DNA from: Salinispora arenicola
Lineage (GTDB): Bacteria > Actinomycetota > Actinomycetes > Mycobacteriales > Micromonosporaceae
Reading direction: 5' to 3'
Length of the DNA stretch: 64,000 nt
NCBI RefSeq assembly: GCF_006716065.1
Contig: NZ_VFOL01000001.1
Coordinates: 868,001-932,000 of the forward strand
In this document: one piece after another, positions 26,806-36,003 of the stretch
How positions within the stretch are numbered: the stretch's first letter is position 1
Layout of the letters: every line of letters begins with the position of its first letter
Program-made: the position numbers and the translations under genes
The notes under the pieces: model-generated
Told to the model about the DNA's origin: nothing
Seen by the model: the letters and a program-made list of their open reading frames with translations, nothing else
The model's database searches: none

Positions 26806-26860
26806 CACCGTGACAGCCCGCCGGCCCGGTACTCGACCGGGCCGGCGGGCTGTCACGGTG
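26806..26860. terminator. 25-bp perfect hairpin, bidirectional terminator
   Basis: Arms 26806-26830 and 26836-26860 are exactly complementary around the five-base loop ACTCG. It lies between the converging nuclease and hemB genes, 12 bases past the nuclease stop. No U-tract on either side. It is the longest perfect stem in the window. Confidence 0.9.
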
Positions 26861-26973
26861 GTGGGACCGGGCGGCAGTGGCCGGGTGAGCGGACGCTGGC
26901 CGTGTTCACCGTTGGCCGGTCCCAGTAGTCCCAGTAGCAGGGGCGGTGGGATGTGCGTTGAGCAGCGGCGGCG

Positions 26974-27957
26974 TCAGTAGCGCTCGCGCAGCAGTTGCGC
27001 GGCCTCGACCGCCCAGTAGGTGAGAATGATCTGGGCACCAGCCCGACGGATCGAGGTGAGCGTCTCCACCATCACCCGCTCGCGGTCGATCCAGCCGTTC
27101 GCGGCAGCCGCCTCGACCATGGCGTACTCACCGGAGACCTGGTAGGCGGCGACCGGAACGTCGACGGCGGCCCGAACCGCCGCGACCACGTCGAGGTACG
27201 GCAGCGCCGGTTTGACCATCACGATGTCGGCGCCCTCGGCGACGTCGAGCGCCACCTCACGCAGGGACTCACGCAGGTTCGCCGGATCCTGCTGGTAGGT
27301 CCGACGGTCGCCGTCCAGCGTCGACTCCACCGCGTCGCGGAACGGGCCGTAGAACGCTGACGCGTACTTCGCCGTGTAGGCGAGGATCGTCACGTCCCGG
27401 TGGCCGGCGGCGTCCAACGCCTGCCGAACCGCGCCTACCTGACCGTCCATCATCCCGGACGGGCCGACGACGTGGACCCCGGCCTCGGCCTGCGCCACCG
27501 CCATCTCGGCGTACGCGGCGAGGGTGGCGTCGTTCGCCACGGACCCGTCGGGCGTCAACAGGCCACAGTGCCCGTGCGAGGTGAACTCGTCCAGGCAGAG
27601 GTCGCTCATCACCACGGTGGCGTCGCCCACCTCGGAGACGACGTCCCGGATGGCGGCGTTGAGGATGCCGTTCGGGTCGGCCCCGCCGGAGCCACGCTCG
27701 TCCCGGGTGGCCGGCACCCCGAAAAGCATGATCCCGCCGACCCCGGCCTGAACCGCCGCGACCGCGGCCTTGCGCAGCGACTCCCGGGTGTGCTGGAGCA
27801 CTCCCGGCAGGGACGCCACGGCCCGTGGCTCGGTCAGCCCTTCCTTGACGAACAGCGGCACGACCAGCTCGGCGGGGTCGACCCGGGTCTCGGCGACCAG
27901 CCGCCGCAGGGCAGTGCTGCGGCGCAGCCGCCGGGGTCGAATCTCGGGATACGGCAC
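26974..27957 (-). CDS. hemB: Porphobilinogen synthase (delta-aminolevulinate dehydratase)
   Basis: 327 residues, full family length. It condenses two 5-aminolevulinate molecules to porphobilinogen in the cytoplasm. Visible: the metal/active-site block [15 protein letters not shown], the substrate lysine regions TAKYAS and VKPALPYLD, and [10 protein letters not shown]. It is the last gene of the rex-hem operon, 14 bases after hemD. GTG 27957 has GGAGG in the gap. Confidence 0.96.
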   Translation of the reverse strand: MPYPEIRPRRLRRSTALRRLVAETRVDPAELVVPLFVKEGLTEPRAVASLPGVLQHTRESLRKAAVAAVQAGVGGIMLFGVPATRDERGSGGADPNGILNAAIRDVVSEVGDATVVMSDLCLDEFTSHGHCGLLTPDGSVANDATLAAYAEMAVAQAEAGVHVVGPSGMMDGQVGAVRQALDAAGHRDVTILAYTAKYASAFYGPFRDAVESTLDGDRRTYQQDPANLRESLREVALDVAEGADIVMVKPALPYLDVVAAVRAAVDVPVAAYQVSGEYAMVEAAAANGWIDRERVMVETLTSIRRAGAQIILTYWAVEAAQLLRERY

Positions 27958-27971
27958 GGAGTCCTCCAGGG

Positions 27972-29552
27972 TCAGCGGAACCTGAGGGCGGTCGGCCCCT
28001 GCACCTTCGAGCCGCGACGCTGCTTCGCCGGCATAGCGGCGAGCTTCTCGCGCAGCTCGACGGCGTAGCCGGCCAGCGCCTCCACCAAGTCAGGGACCGA
28101 GGCGTGCGGAGGCTGCACGTCGACCCGAAGGCCGAACTCGGTGGCGGTCTCCGCCGTCTTGGGCCCGATAACCGAAACAACGGTACGCGCGTGCGGCTTC
28201 CCGGCGATGCCGACCAAGTTCCGGACCGTGGACGACGAGGTGAAGAGCACCGCGTCGAACCCACCCGACTTGATCGCGTCGCGGATCTCGGCCGGCGGCG
28301 GCGCCGCCCGGACCGTCCGGTACGCGGTGACGTCGTCAACCTCCCAGCCTCGCTCGGTGAGCCCGGCGGCCAACGTCTCGGTAGCGATGTCGGCGCGCGG
28401 CAGCAGCACCCGACCGACCGGGTCGAGTACCTCGTCGTGCGGCGAGAACTCGGCCAACAGGCCCTCCGACGACTGCTCACCGGCGGGGACCAGCTCCGGC
28501 CTGATCCCGAAGGCGCGGACCGCGTCGGCGGTCGCGTCACCGATACAGGCGATCTTCACGCCGCCGAAGTGTCGGGCGTCGAGGCCGTGCTCGGCGAACT
28601 TCTCCCAGACCGCCCGGACCGCGTTCACCGACGTGAAGATCACCCAGGCGTACCGGCCGTCGACCAGCCCCTTGACCGCCCGCTCCATCTGCGCGGGAGT
28701 ACGCGGCGGCTCGACCGCGATGGTCGGTACCTCACAGGGAATCGCGCCGTACGCGCGCAGCCGGGCACTCATCACGCCGGCCTGTTCCTTCGTCCGCGGT
28801 ACGAGCACCTTCCAGCCGTACAGCGGGCGGTTCTCCCACCAGCTGAGCTTGTCCCGCTGGCCAACCCCGTCGCCGAGGGTGAGTACGACCCGGCCGGTGA
28901 AGCCGAGCGCCGCCGCGACGAAGGAGTCCACGGTCGACGTCGTCGTGTACTGGGTCTCACCGGTGCCGTCACCGGTCACCCCCACGGCGGTTGTGTCGTC
29001 GACCCCGGCGGCGAGCAACCCGTCCCGGATCGCGGCGAGGTCCCCGGCGTCCGCCGCGAGTGCCAGCGGCCCCCGGGTGACGGCGGCGGCCAGCGCCTCG
29101 AAGTCCAGCGTGTTGACGTCCTCGACGTCAGCCGCTGTGCGGACTCCGGGTAGCGGCACACCCGCGTAGGTCGCCACCCCCTCTGCCTGGCCGACGCCCG
29201 GGACCACCTCGAAGTGCCCGGCGGTCCGCGCGACCGCCTCCACCTCCTTGACCACCGACCCGTGGCCGAACGGGTCACCGGCGACCAGGTGCACCGCGTT
29301 CAGCCCGGAACGGGCCGCCGAGATCAGCACCTTCGCCACGTCGCCGGACCCGCCCTCGGCCAGGGTGAGCTGGGCGTCCTGTTTCGCCTGGGCGCGAACG
29401 ACGTCGAGCAGCGACTCGGGAACTCCCCGGTCATATACCACCTGGTCGGCATTGACCAGGGCGTCGTACCCCCGGCGGGTCAGCAGGCCCGGGTCGCCGG
29501 GGCCGGCCCCGACGAACGCGATGCGGCCTACGGGCTTACGGCTGCGGGTCAT
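27972..29552 (-). CDS. hemD: Bifunctional-type HemD: SUMT-like N-domain plus uroporphyrinogen-III synthase
   Basis: 526 residues. The C-terminal ~265 residues (from [10 protein letters not shown]) form uroporphyrinogen-III synthase, closing the tetrapyrrole ring: [39 protein letters not shown]. The N-terminal ~240 resemble SUMT/CobA ([24 protein letters not shown]) but lack the GRGGEE-like motif of active SUMTs, so that domain may be structural. The same fused layout occurs in other actinobacteria. The start overlaps the hemC stop by four bases (ATGA). Confidence 0.93.
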   Translation of the reverse strand: MTRSRKPVGRIAFVGAGPGDPGLLTRRGYDALVNADQVVYDRGVPESLLDVVRAQAKQDAQLTLAEGGSGDVAKVLISAARSGLNAVHLVAGDPFGHGSVVKEVEAVARTAGHFEVVPGVGQAEGVATYAGVPLPGVRTAADVEDVNTLDFEALAAAVTRGPLALAADAGDLAAIRDGLLAAGVDDTTAVGVTGDGTGETQYTTTSTVDSFVAAALGFTGRVVLTLGDGVGQRDKLSWWENRPLYGWKVLVPRTKEQAGVMSARLRAYGAIPCEVPTIAVEPPRTPAQMERAVKGLVDGRYAWVIFTSVNAVRAVWEKFAEHGLDARHFGGVKIACIGDATADAVRAFGIRPELVPAGEQSSEGLLAEFSPHDEVLDPVGRVLLPRADIATETLAAGLTERGWEVDDVTAYRTVRAAPPPAEIRDAIKSGGFDAVLFTSSSTVRNLVGIAGKPHARTVVSVIGPKTAETATEFGLRVDVQPPHASVPDLVEALAGYAVELREKLAAMPAKQRRGSKVQGPTALRFR

Positions 29553-30517
29553 ACTGTGCTCCCAAATTGCTGGGTCCCCGGGCCGAAGTGTCCTTCCTGG
29601 CCGAGGATCGAGTCGGCGCCGAGTTCGAGAAGATCAGCGGCGAGGGCCTTACCGATCTCCACCGCGTCGGCGGGCGTTCCGGTGCGAGACAGTCGGAGGT
29701 CACGCGTGCCGTCCGGACTGATCACCGCCCCGCGCAGGTAGATCTCTTCACCGACGTCGCCCTCGGCTAGTTCGGCGTAGGCGGCGACCGGGGCACTGCA
29801 CCCGGCCTCCAGGGTGGCAAGCAACGCCCGCTCCGCGACGACCGTGGCGCGGGACGGTGCGTGGTCGAGTACAGCGAGCAGCTCGACCAGGTCCGAATCG
29901 TCGGACCGGCACTCCACCGCCAGCGCCCCCTGGGCGGGCGCGGGCAGCATCAGCATCGGGTCGAGCGTCTCGGTGATCGTGTCGGTGCGATCCAGCCGGG
30001 CCAGCCCTGCCCGGGCCAGGACAACCGCGTCCAGGTCGGCCTCCGGCCCGAGCACCCGCGCCAGCCGGGTGCCGACGTTACCCCGGATCGGCTGGACGTC
30101 GAGCTGAAGCCCGAGCGCGTGTAGCTGGGCGATACGACGCAGCGCACCAGTGCCGACCCGGGCGCCGGGCGGCAGCTCGGCGAGCGTACGGCCGGCACGG
30201 GCGACGAGCGCGTCCCGGGGATCCTGCCGGGGTGGCACGGCCGCGACATGCAAGCCGGGAGCCGCCGCGGTGGGCAGGTCCTTGAACGAGTGCACCGCGA
30301 AATCGATGGTGCGCGCGGTGAGGGCGTCCCGCAGCGCGGATACGAACACGCCGACGCCGAGCCGGTGCACCGGGGCCGCGGAACGGTCGCCGGCAGTCAC
30401 CACCTCGACCAGTTCCACCGGGTTGCCGGTGGCCGCGGTGAGGGCCTGCGCGACCTGCCCGGACTGGGCCATCGCCAGGGCGCTGCCCCGGGTGCCGAGG
30501 CGTAGGGGGACGCTCAT
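29549..30517 (-). CDS. hemC: Hydroxymethylbilane synthase (porphobilinogen deaminase)
   Basis: 322 residues. It polymerises four porphobilinogens into hydroxymethylbilane. It starts with the conserved LGTRGSALAMAQSG; the dipyrromethane-cofactor Cys lies in LEAGCSAPVAAYA; the catalytic Asp is expected in the HSFKDLPT segment. GGAGG is six bases before ATG 30517, which overlaps the hemA stop by one base; GTG 30520 is an alternative. Confidence 0.96.
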   Translation of the reverse strand: MSVPLRLGTRGSALAMAQSGQVAQALTAATGNPVELVEVVTAGDRSAAPVHRLGVGVFVSALRDALTARTIDFAVHSFKDLPTAAAPGLHVAAVPPRQDPRDALVARAGRTLAELPPGARVGTGALRRIAQLHALGLQLDVQPIRGNVGTRLARVLGPEADLDAVVLARAGLARLDRTDTITETLDPMLMLPAPAQGALAVECRSDDSDLVELLAVLDHAPSRATVVAERALLATLEAGCSAPVAAYAELAEGDVGEEIYLRGAVISPDGTRDLRLSRTGTPADAVEIGKALAADLLELGADSILGQEGHFGPGTQQFGSTV

Positions 30518-31884
30518 CACTGACCTCCGGTGGATGGGTCCTCGGCGGCGCCGCCGAGCGGGGGGACGGCTTCGGGTACCACCACCTCGGGGACGGTGCC
30601 GACCGGGGAGGTCTGCGGCACCTCCAGATCGAACAGCTCGCGAAGCAGTGCCGCGTACTGGTCGCCGCCGGGCTCAGCGGCGAGCTGGCGAACCCGCACG
30701 GTCGGCTGGTGCAGCAGACGTTGAACGACCCGGTGTACGGTCCGGGCGACCTCGTCCCGCTGGTCGTCGGTCAGGTCGGGGCGACGCTGGGCCAGCCGGC
30801 CCAGTTCGACGGTGACCACGTTGTCGGCGCGCCCCCGCAGGGCTGCCACGGTCGGTGCGACGTCGGCGCCGCGCAGCCAGTTGAGGAAGGCGTCGACCTC
30901 GGTGGCGACGATCCGTTCCACGGCGGCGGCGTCAGCGGCGGCGGGACCGTTGGCGACCAGCGCCGCCATTCGATCAATGTCGATGACCTGCACGCCGGGA
31001 AGGTCGGCGACGCCGGGCTCGACGTCCCGCGGGACGGCCAGGTCGAGCAGCACCAGCGGGCCACGGGACGGATTCCGGTCAGCGAGTGCCCGGGTCACCA
31101 CCTCGCGGGTGAGGACCGCCTCGGGGGCCGCGGTGGCGGCCACTACGATATCCACTGTGGAAAGCGTTGTGGTGAGGTCGGCAATCGGTACGGCGGTCGC
31201 GCCGTACGACTCGGCCAGCCGGACGGCGCGGTCGGCACCCCGGTTGGTTACGGCGACCGGGCCGGCGCCCAGCCGGGAGAGGGTGGCCACACCGAGCGAT
31301 CCCATCGCTCCCGCCCCGACGACCAGCGCCGGGCGGGCGGCCAGGTCGCTGTTGAGCAACTCGGTGGCGAGACCGAGCGCGGCGGTGACGACGCTCTGCC
31401 CGGCTCGGTCGATACCGGTCTCGGAGTGGGCACGTTTACCCACCCGCAGCGCCTGCTGCATCAACTCGTGCAGCAGTCGGCCCGTGGTGTCCGCACCGGA
31501 CGCCCAGTGGTACGCGTCCCGGAGCTGGCCGAGGATCTGGGCCTCACCGACGACCATGGAGTCCAGCCCGGTGGCGACCCGGAAGGCGTGCTTGACCGCC
31601 GCGGCGTCGAAGTGCACGTACAGATGGTCCGCGAGGGCCGCCGGCGGGACGCCGGTCGACTCCGCCAGGACGGCGCAGATGTCGCCGAGGCCACCGTGGA
31701 AGCCCGACACGGCGGCATACACCTCCACCCGGTTACAGGTGGAGACGAGCACGGCCTCACTCACGTACGGCTGCGCGACCAGACGGGCCAGGGCATGGGG
31801 GAGGTCGGCGGGGGCGACCGCGAGTCGTTCCAGGGCGGCGACCGGTGCGGTGCGGTAGGACGCGCCGACAACTAGCAGTTTCAC
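30517..31884 (-). CDS. hemA: Glutamyl-tRNA reductase
   Basis: 455 residues. It reduces glutamyl-tRNA(Glu) to glutamate-1-semialdehyde with NADPH, the first committed step of tetrapyrrole synthesis. Motifs: catalytic Cys in LVSTCNRVEVYA, VVGEAQILGQLRDAY, Rossmann VVGAGAMG, and a C-terminal dimerisation region with LLHQPTVRVRQLA. hemL is not in the window. The start overlaps the rex stop by four bases, so the two are co-transcribed and probably coupled. Confidence 0.96.
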   Translation of the reverse strand: MKLLVVGASYRTAPVAALERLAVAPADLPHALARLVAQPYVSEAVLVSTCNRVEVYAAVSGFHGGLGDICAVLAESTGVPPAALADHLYVHFDAAAVKHAFRVATGLDSMVVGEAQILGQLRDAYHWASGADTTGRLLHELMQQALRVGKRAHSETGIDRAGQSVVTAALGLATELLNSDLAARPALVVGAGAMGSLGVATLSRLGAGPVAVTNRGADRAVRLAESYGATAVPIADLTTTLSTVDIVVAATAAPEAVLTREVVTRALADRNPSRGPLVLLDLAVPRDVEPGVADLPGVQVIDIDRMAALVANGPAAADAAAVERIVATEVDAFLNWLRGADVAPTVAALRGRADNVVTVELGRLAQRRPDLTDDQRDEVARTVHRVVQRLLHQPTVRVRQLAAEPGGDQYAALLRELFDLEVPQTSPVGTVPEVVVPEAVPPLGGAAEDPSTGGQ

Positions 31885-32651
31885 GTGCCGATCGCCTCCT
31901 GGGGGTCGGTGGCGGCGAGGCCACCCGACAGGGCGGTGAGGGGGGACTCGCCGGCGGCGGGGAGTGCGGTCAGGGACGCTTTGCGGTGCTCGTGGAAGGA
32001 CAGGATCTGCAGCTCGATCGCGAGATCGACCTTACGCACGTCAACCCCGTCCGGCACGGCCAGCACGCAGGGCGCGAAGTTCAGGATGCTGGTCACACCG
32101 CCGGCGACCAGCAGGTCAGCTACCCGCTGCGCGGCAGCGGCTGGGGTGGCGATCACGCCGATCGCGATCGACTCCTCGGAGGCGACCCGGGACAGTTCGT
32201 CGACGTGCCGGACGACCAGACCGTTGATCTCCTCGCCGACCCGGACGGGATCGGCATCGAAGAGCGCGGCGATGCGGAAGCCACGGGTGGCGAAGCCGTC
32301 GTAGCCCGCGAGGGCGTGACCAAGATTACCCACCCCGACCAGGGCGACCGACCGTCGATGGGTGAGCCCCAAGACGTACTCGATCTGCTCGATCAGCAGG
32401 GCCACGTCGTAGCCGACGCCCCGGGTGCCGTACGAGCCGAGGTGTGACAGGTCCTTGCGAAGCTTGGCGGAGTTGACTCCCGCGGCCGTGGCCAACCAAT
32501 CGCTAGATACCGTCTCATGGTTGTTCTCGGCCAGATTGTGCAGGGCACGGAGGTACTCGGGAAGTCGGGCCACGGTCGCCTCTGGCAGGTCCGGCAGCGC
32601 CGGCACGGCGACGGGGCGGTCGGGCTCGCCAGGCGGGCGGTGCTGACTCAT
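31881..32651 (-). CDS. rex: Redox-sensing transcriptional repressor Rex
   Basis: 256 residues. Winged-helix N-terminus (LPEYLRALHNL, VNSAKLRKDLSHLGSYGTRGVGY) and a Rossmann domain that senses NADH/NAD+ (VALVGVGNLGHALAGY), then a swapped C-terminal helix. It represses at low NADH by binding its operator and should autoregulate this operon through the site at 32768-32785. ATG 32651 is chosen for the CGGAG just upstream. rex leads hemA-hemC-hemD-hemB, as in Streptomyces. Confidence 0.96.
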   Translation of the reverse strand: MSQHRPPGEPDRPVAVPALPDLPEATVARLPEYLRALHNLAENNHETVSSDWLATAAGVNSAKLRKDLSHLGSYGTRGVGYDVALLIEQIEYVLGLTHRRSVALVGVGNLGHALAGYDGFATRGFRIAALFDADPVRVGEEINGLVVRHVDELSRVASEESIAIGVIATPAAAAQRVADLLVAGGVTSILNFAPCVLAVPDGVDVRKVDLAIELQILSFHEHRKASLTALPAAGESPLTALSGGLAATDPQEAIGT

Positions 32652-32756
32652 GAGACTCCGTGCGGTACGTTCCTGGGCCGACTCCGCCGGGCCGCGTCGG
32701 GACTCCCGCTGGCGACCGAGGATGCCGACTGTGCTAGCAGGGCGGGTCGGAACTAC

Positions 32757-32785
32757 AGGGTAAGCGCTTGTGAAGACACGCACAA
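32757..32785 (-). promoter_or_regulatory. rex-hem promoter with overlapping Rex operator
   Basis: On the minus strand a -35 TTGTGC (32785-32780), a 17-base spacer and a -10 TACCCT (32762-32757) form a plausible promoter. The 18-base TTGTGAA-GACA-CGCACAA at 32768-32785 matches the Rex operator pattern TTGTGAA-N4-TTCACAA, with one perfect half and two mismatches in the other. It covers the -35 and spacer, so Rex binding would block polymerase. Confidence 0.75.
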
Positions 32786-33001
32786 ATCGCGATCTTGCTC
32801 TCTCATGACACGACTTCACCCACCCCCCGTTCCCGACAAGATCAATGCAACGGTCACCATCAACGTCGCCCCGCGATTATTGCTCAATTACGACTTCTCT
32901 GACCAATCACGCGCGAGGCGCGTCGCTCACGTCACGTAAGGTGGGGCGGGCACCACCGACATTGGGCGGCGTGCGGGATGGGGACCACCGGGTTCGCTGC
33001 C

Positions 33002-33007
33002 TAGCCT
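33002..33007 (+). promoter_or_regulatory. Leaderless -10 (TAGCCT) of the sensor kinase gene
   Basis: TAGCCT ends six bases before ATG 33014 and there is no Shine-Dalgarno. The rest of 32786-33001, including an AT-richer stretch near 32870-32910, holds no gene I can support. Confidence 0.55.
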
Positions 33008-33013
33008 CGTGGG

Positions 33014-34330
33014 ATGACCGCTGCACGCGTGGCCGCCACGCCCGCTCCCAGCCCCAGCCGCAACCTGTTCCGCCAACTTCTGCGCGACTCGGGCTACGTG
33101 CTGTCGGGCCTGCCCCTCGCCATAGTCGGCTTCGTGGTGGCCGTCACCGGATTCTCGCTCAGCCTTGGTCTGCTGGTGACCGCCCTGGGCCTGCCGGTCC
33201 TGGCCGGCACGTTGTACGCCGTCCGGGTGCTGGCCGACGTCGAACGGATCCGGCTGCCCGCCGTGCTGGGCGTGCCCCGGATCCGCCCGGTCTACCGCGT
33301 ACCCGACTCGGGTGCCAGCTTCTGGCGCCGAACCCTGACGCCGGCCCGGGACCTGCAGTCGTGGCTCGATCTGCTGCACGCGTTCTGCAAGATGCCGGTG
33401 GCGACGGTGACCTTCTCGGTGCTGCTGACCTGGTGGGCGCTGGCGGTCGCCGGCGTCAGCTACGGGGCCTACGACCGGGCGATCCCGTACGGTCCGAACG
33501 ACCAGAGCCTGAGCGCACTTCTCGGGATGGGCAACGGCTCCGGCGCCCGGATCTTCCTGAACACCGCCATCGGGGTGTTCGCCCTGCTCACCCTGCCGCT
33601 GGTCGCTCGCGCGTGTGCACGGATCGAGGGCAGCCTGTCCCGCTCGCTCCTGACCGGCGTGGCCGAGATGCGTAACCGGATCACCGTCCTCGAGGAGCAG
33701 AAGCGCGCGGCGGCCTCCGCCGAGGCGAACGCGCTGCGCAAGCTGGAACGCGACATCCACGACGGACCGCAGCAGCGGCTGGTCCGGCTCGCGATGGATC
33801 TCAGCCGGGCCCGCGAGCAGCTCGCCGACGACCCGGTGGCGGCCGGGCACACGCTCGACGAGGCAGTCGGCCAGACCCGGGAGACCCTGACCGAGCTGCG
33901 TGCGCTGTCCCGCGGCATCGCACCGCCCGTCCTGGTCGACCGAGGGCTACCGAGCGCGCTAGCGGCGCTGGCCGGACGCGGACTGATCCCGATCGAACTG
34001 CGGGTGGACGCCGGGCTCGGCGAGCCGGGCGGTCGGCCCGACCCGACGGTGGAGAGCACGGCGTACTTCGTGGTCGCCGAGGCGCTCACGAACGTCGCGA
34101 AGCACAGCCGAGCCACCGAGTGCCGAGTCACCGTGGAGCGGGCCGGGGAGCGGCTGCGAGTCGGCATCGACGACGACGGCCAGGGCGGCGCGCACCTGGC
34201 CAAGGGGCACGGGCTGGTCGGCATCGCGGACCGGGTCCGGGCGGTCGGCGGGCAGCTCTCCGTGACCAGCCCGGCCGGCGGACCGACCGAGGTGTGCGCC
34301 GACCTCCCCGCGACGCCCGGCCCGTGGTAG
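33014..34330 (+). CDS. NarL-family sensor histidine kinase
   Basis: 438 residues. N-terminal membrane region with about four helices (VLSGLPLAIVGFVVAVTGF, LSLGLLVTALGLPVLAG, FSVLLTWWALAVAGV, FLNTAIGVFALLTLPLV), a coiled-coil linker, then HisKA_3: phospho-His in ERDIHDGPQQRLVRLAMDL. The ATP-binding part has VAEALTNVAKHS, IDDDGQGG and GHGLVGIADRV. The signal is unknown. The response regulator gene begins 10 bases downstream. Confidence 0.92.
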   Translation: MTAARVAATPAPSPSRNLFRQLLRDSGYVLSGLPLAIVGFVVAVTGFSLSLGLLVTALGLPVLAGTLYAVRVLADVERIRLPAVLGVPRIRPVYRVPDSGASFWRRTLTPARDLQSWLDLLHAFCKMPVATVTFSVLLTWWALAVAGVSYGAYDRAIPYGPNDQSLSALLGMGNGSGARIFLNTAIGVFALLTLPLVARACARIEGSLSRSLLTGVAEMRNRITVLEEQKRAAASAEANALRKLERDIHDGPQQRLVRLAMDLSRAREQLADDPVAAGHTLDEAVGQTRETLTELRALSRGIAPPVLVDRGLPSALAALAGRGLIPIELRVDAGLGEPGGRPDPTVESTAYFVVAEALTNVAKHSRATECRVTVERAGERLRVGIDDDGQGGAHLAKGHGLVGIADRVRAVGGQLSVTSPAGGPTEVCADLPATPGPW

Positions 34331-34340
34331 ACACGCAGTC

Positions 34341-34982
34341 ATGCGGATCGTGATCGCCGACGACGCCGTCCTGCTCCGGGAGGGGTTGGTCCGGCTGCTC
34401 ACCGAACGCGGCCATCAGGTGGTGGCCGCCGTCGGCGACGGTACCGCCCTGGTGGAGGCGGTGGTGACGCACCACCCTGACGTGTCGATCGTCGATGTGC
34501 GGATGCCGCCGTCCCACACCGACGAGGGGCTACGGGCCGCGGTGGAGGCACGTGCGCTGGCACCTGCGGCGCCGATCCTGGTGCTCTCCCAGTACGTCGA
34601 GGTGTCCTACGCCGACGACCTGCTGGCCACCGGCGGCGGAGTCGGCTATCTGCTGAAGGACCGGGTGGCCGCGATCAACGAGTTCCTCGACGCGCTGGAC
34701 CGGGTCGCTGCCGGGGGCACCGTCCTCGACCCCGAGGTGATCGCGCAGTTGTTCGCCCGCCGTCGCCGTGACGATCCGCTACGGGGCCTGACCCCACGCG
34801 AGCGTGAGGTGCTTGGTCTGATGGCCGAGGGACACTCGAACACCGCGATCGCCCGCATTCTGGTGGTGACCGACGGTGCGGTCGAAAAGCACGTCCGCAA
34901 CATCTTCACCAAGCTCGACCTTCCACCGGACATCGAGCAACACCGCCGGGTCCGTGCCGTCCTCACCTACCTCCGTACCTGA
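34341..34982 (+). CDS. NarL/LuxR-family response regulator
   Basis: 213 residues. Receiver domain: DD near residue 7, phospho-acceptor Asp in VSIVDVRMPP (~52), and Lys in YLLKDRV. The C-terminal LuxR HTH carries LTPREREVLGLMAEGHSNTAIA and GAVEKHVRNIFTKL. It is the partner of the upstream kinase. Its targets are not evident; it could act on its own operon. Confidence 0.93.
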   Translation: MRIVIADDAVLLREGLVRLLTERGHQVVAAVGDGTALVEAVVTHHPDVSIVDVRMPPSHTDEGLRAAVEARALAPAAPILVLSQYVEVSYADDLLATGGGVGYLLKDRVAAINEFLDALDRVAAGGTVLDPEVIAQLFARRRRDDPLRGLTPREREVLGLMAEGHSNTAIARILVVTDGAVEKHVRNIFTKLDLPPDIEQHRRVRAVLTYLRT

Positions 34983-35081
34983 GGCCGTTGGTCGCCGGCG
35001 CCGGCCACGGCCACACCACGGCCCACGGGCGGGTCCTGTTGGTCACCACGGCACCAGCTGACCGCGGCCGATTGCGCATGG

Positions 35082-35729
35082 TCAGCGAACGCTGGCCAAG
35101 GCCACGGCCTGGGTGAGACTGTCGGCGACCGGATGACCCGATTCACGCAGGCGGGCGGCGTCGGTGAAACCGCCGGTGTAGAGGACCGCGCGGCCGCCGA
35201 CCGACAGGGCCGCGTCGGCGTCGTCGAGCGAATCACCGATCAGCACCACGTCCCGGCCGTCCAGCCCCAGCTCGGCCAGGTGCCGACTCAACGACTCGGC
35301 CTTACGGTCCCCACCGACCTCCGCCCTCAGCCCGTCGACCCGAAGGAAGTGACTGGTCAGGCCGTAGGTCCGCACGGTCGGCACCAGGTCCTGGTGGAAC
35401 CACATGGACAGCAGCGACTGGCTTCCGGACCAGGACGACATGGCGTCGACCGCGTCGTGCGCCAGGGCGCAGGTGGTCAACCCGTCCTTGTAAACGTCGT
35501 GGAAGATCTTGTCAAGCTGGCCGAACGCCGCGTCGTCGACGGCCTGCCCGAGCACCTCCGCGTAGTAGTCGGCGATCGGCCGGCGGAACCGGACCCGATG
35601 CTCCGCGGCGGTCACCGCCGGCCCACCGATGCTGGCGAAGGCGGCGTTGGTCGACGCCACGACCAGATCCAGGTCGTTGAGCAGGGTTCCGTTCCAGTCC
35701 CAGACCAGATGTGGGTGCGCAGAACTCAT
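35082..35729 (-). CDS. HAD-superfamily hydrolase
   Basis: 215 residues. Motif I is DWNGTLLND (nucleophile Asp with the W-N variation seen in phosphoglycolate-phosphatase-like HADs), motif III includes GGDRKAESL, and motif IV IGDSLDDADAA binds Mg2+. A helical cap lies between ~20 and ~90. The substrate is probably a small phosphoester. It has no ribosome site; TAGGGT ends six bases before ATG 35729. Confidence 0.87.
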   Translation of the reverse strand: MSSAHPHLVWDWNGTLLNDLDLVVASTNAAFASIGGPAVTAAEHRVRFRRPIADYYAEVLGQAVDDAAFGQLDKIFHDVYKDGLTTCALAHDAVDAMSSWSGSQSLLSMWFHQDLVPTVRTYGLTSHFLRVDGLRAEVGGDRKAESLSRHLAELGLDGRDVVLIGDSLDDADAALSVGGRAVLYTGGFTDAARLRESGHPVADSLTQAVALASVR

Positions 35730-35735
35730 CGCCGC

Positions 35736-35741
35736 ACCCTA
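35736..35741 (-). promoter_or_regulatory. Leaderless -10 (TAGGGT) of the HAD hydrolase gene
   Basis: TAGGGT on the minus strand lies in the 22-base gap after the glutaredoxin gene, six bases before ATG 35729. The hydrolase may thus be transcribed on its own as well as by read-through. Confidence 0.55.
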
Positions 35742-35751
35742 CCTTCGCGCC

Positions 35752-36003
35752 TCAGAGCTGAGGAGTGGTCAGGTCGCGCAACAGCCGCTCCTCCTCGACC
35801 CGCCAGTAGCCGTGCTCCTTACCGTCGAGCAACACCACCGGCAGCCGGTCGCCGTACTCCCGCTCCAGTTCCAGGTCGCCGGTGACATCCTTCTCCAGCC
35901 ACCGGTCACCGGTGACCGACACCACCCGTTCCAGCGCCACCTTCGCATCGTCGCAAAGGTGGCAGCCAGGCCGGGTGATCAGGGCGAGGCGGGGTTCACG
36001 CAT
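35752..36003 (-). CDS. Glutaredoxin-like thiol-redox protein
   Basis: 83 residues, thioredoxin fold of the DUF836/Rv0508 type: LITRPGCHLCDDAKVAL with a CxxC centre, then LPVVLLDGKEHGYWRV with the cis-Pro. It is likely to act with mycothiol or thioredoxin; not shown. GGAGGAG lies before ATG 36003. The corresponding gene flanks hemA in mycobacteria. Confidence 0.88.
   Translation of the reverse strand: MREPRLALITRPGCHLCDDAKVALERVVSVTGDRWLEKDVTGDLELEREYGDRLPVVLLDGKEHGYWRVEEERLLRDLTTPQL

Noticed and set aside
26921..26938. Tandem 9-mer CCCAGTAGT/CCCAGTAGC
   Set aside because: Only two imperfect copies in a gap between convergent genes; likely chance.
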